Shown here: positions 63,147-64,000 of the stretch, one piece after another
How the letters are laid out: each line of letters starts with the position of its first letter
Numbering within the stretch: the first letter of the stretch is position 1
Assembly: GCF_034670185.1 (NCBI RefSeq)
Contig: NZ_JAXMNY010000001.1
Location: 1,922,001 to 1,986,000, forward strand
Direction: 5' to 3'
Source: Nisaea sp.
Lineage (GTDB): Bacteria > Pseudomonadota > Alphaproteobacteria > Thalassobaculales > Thalassobaculaceae
Length of the DNA: 64,000 nucleotides
The notes under the pieces: model-generated
Told to the model about the DNA's origin: nothing
Seen by the model: the letters and a program-made list of their open reading frames with translations, nothing else
Databases searched by the model: none
Position numbers and translations under genes: made by a program

Positions 63147-64000
63147 CTATTCTGCCGCCACCGCCGAGGCGAGTTGGTGGGAGACCAACTGGGCGTAGAG
63201 CCCGCCCTTCGCCACCAACTCCTCGTGGCTACCTGTTTCGACCAGCGTGCCTTCGCTCAAGACCGCGATCATGTCCGCGTTGCGGATGGTCGAGAGCCGG
63301 TGAGCGATGACGATTGTGGTGCGGTCGCTCTGCAACCGATCGAGAGCCTCGCGCACTGCCCGCTCGTTCACCGCATCCAGATGCGAGGTCGCCTCGTCCA
63401 GGATCAGCACCGGTGCGTCCTTCAGGAAAGCCCGGGCGATAGCCACCCGCTGGCGCTGCCCCCCGGAAAGGCTGGTTCCCCGCTCACCGACCTTCGTGTC
63501 GAGCCCTTCCGGCAACATCTCAACAAGATCTCCGAGCGAGGCATGGCCCACCGCCGCCTCCAGATCTGCCTCGCTGGCATCCGGCCGGGCCAGCATGATA
63601 TTGGCGCGAAGCGTGTCGTTGAAGAGGTAGGTATCCTGCGCCACAAGCGCGACCCGACCGCGCAGATCGTCCAGCTTGTATTCCTTCAGATCCGTGCCAT
63701 CCATCAACACCCGGCCAGCGTCCGGATCCCAGAACCGCATCAGCATCTGAGCGAGCGTCGTCTTGCCCGCGCCAGAGGTACCGACCAGCGCCACCGTCTT
63801 GCCCGCCGGAATTGTCAGGCTGAAGTCCCGGATGGCCCGGCGGCTCTGCCCCGGATAGCGGAAATCAACGTCTTCCAGCGTAATTGAGACCGCTCCGGAA
63901 CGGGCCGGAGCGCCGGGGCCGTCCAGCACCGGGACAGGCTCGTTACTGAGGGCATAGACGCGCCTGGTCGAGCCCAGCGTATCGGCGAGCTGTCTGCCGA
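63147..64000 (-). CDS. ABC exporter, ATP-binding half (5' end outside window)
   Basis: The C-terminal 283 codons of a permease-ATPase fusion; the frame stays open to the window edge, so the methionine near 63929 is internal. The linker LADTLGSTRRVYALSNEP precedes the nucleotide-binding domain: Walker A GTSGAGKTT, Q-loop ALVAQDTYLF, signature LSGGQRQRVAI, Walker B PVLILDEATSHLD and the switch AHRLSTI. Family members export lipids, peptides or drugs. Its GC content is host-like. Confidence 0.93.
   Translation of the reverse strand, partial: GRQLADTLGSTRRVYALSNEPVPVLDGPGAPARSGAVSITLEDVDFRYPGQSRRAIRDFSLTIPAGKTVALVGTSGAGKTTLAQMLMRFWDPDAGRVLMDGTDLKEYKLDDLRGRVALVAQDTYLFNDTLRANIMLARPDASEADLEAAVGHASLGDLVEMLPEGLDTKVGERGTSLSGGQRQRVAIARAFLKDAPVLILDEATSHLDAVNERAVREALDRLQSDRTTIVIAHRLSTIRNADMIAVLSEGTLVETGSHEELVAKGGLYAQLVSHQLASAVAAE

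Overview
The window is a GC-rich, densely coded stretch of chromosome from an alphaproteobacterium. I infer a Rhodospirillales-like marine lineage from the gene set: a BT1-type transporter, a DUF1674 SDH assembly factor, an IscR with a single cysteine in its cluster region, tetratricopeptide/2OG-oxygenase proteins and TIGR04372-type glycosyltransferases. The genus is not resolved. No rRNA, CRISPR array, insertion sequence or integrase was seen.

Layout. 1-3.5 kb: the 3' end of bluB, a GNAT acetyltransferase, a TetR regulator and a BT1-family transporter. 3.6-9.1 kb: two overlapping tetratricopeptide proteins (a 2OG-Fe(II) oxygenase and a GT9-like glycosyltransferase), then pobA with a divergent AraC-type activator. 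9.1-16 kb: a minus-strand run of rsmB, rpe, a heparinase II/III protein, a WbpL/WecA-like glycosyl-phosphate transferase and a CapD/WbpM-like epimerase. 16-25.5 kb: a soluble zinc-sensing chemoreceptor, htpX, a DUF1674 gene, an operon of HMG-CoA lyase, family III CoA-transferase and an arginine-deiminase-fold hydrolase, a YHS protein coupled to a histidine kinase that lacks its phosphoacceptor histidine, LysE and SMP-30. 25.7-32 kb: MATE, a type I phosphodiesterase, an ArsR/DUF318 permease pair, cysE and an IclR regulator. 32-37 kb: a glycan-type module of an SDR epimerase and two TIGR04372 proteins. A duplicated leader and the first codons of a lost second epimerase lie between the two TIGR04372 genes; a DMT transporter closes the run. 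37-46.8 kb: a 410-residue unknown, tRNA-Leu(CAA), a DedA-like membrane protein, a sulfur-transfer run (iscR, cysteine desulfurase, ferredoxin, tenA, mnmA), an alpha/beta hydrolase, anmK and tyrS. 46.8-61.7 kb: an AsmA-like protein, glnE, recQ, bcp, a flagellin, hisI-cdd, and an operon of a DUF455 ferritin-like protein, an SRPBCC/adenylate cyclase fusion and an M20 peptidase.

61.7-63.1 kb is a sharply AT-rich insert holding two overlapping genes: a soluble protein of 280 residues followed by a four-helix membrane protein of 149 residues. Sizes, order and topology recall the lambda RexA/RexB exclusion pair, and this is the best candidate for an undescribed defence-type system here. The window ends inside an ABC exporter gene.
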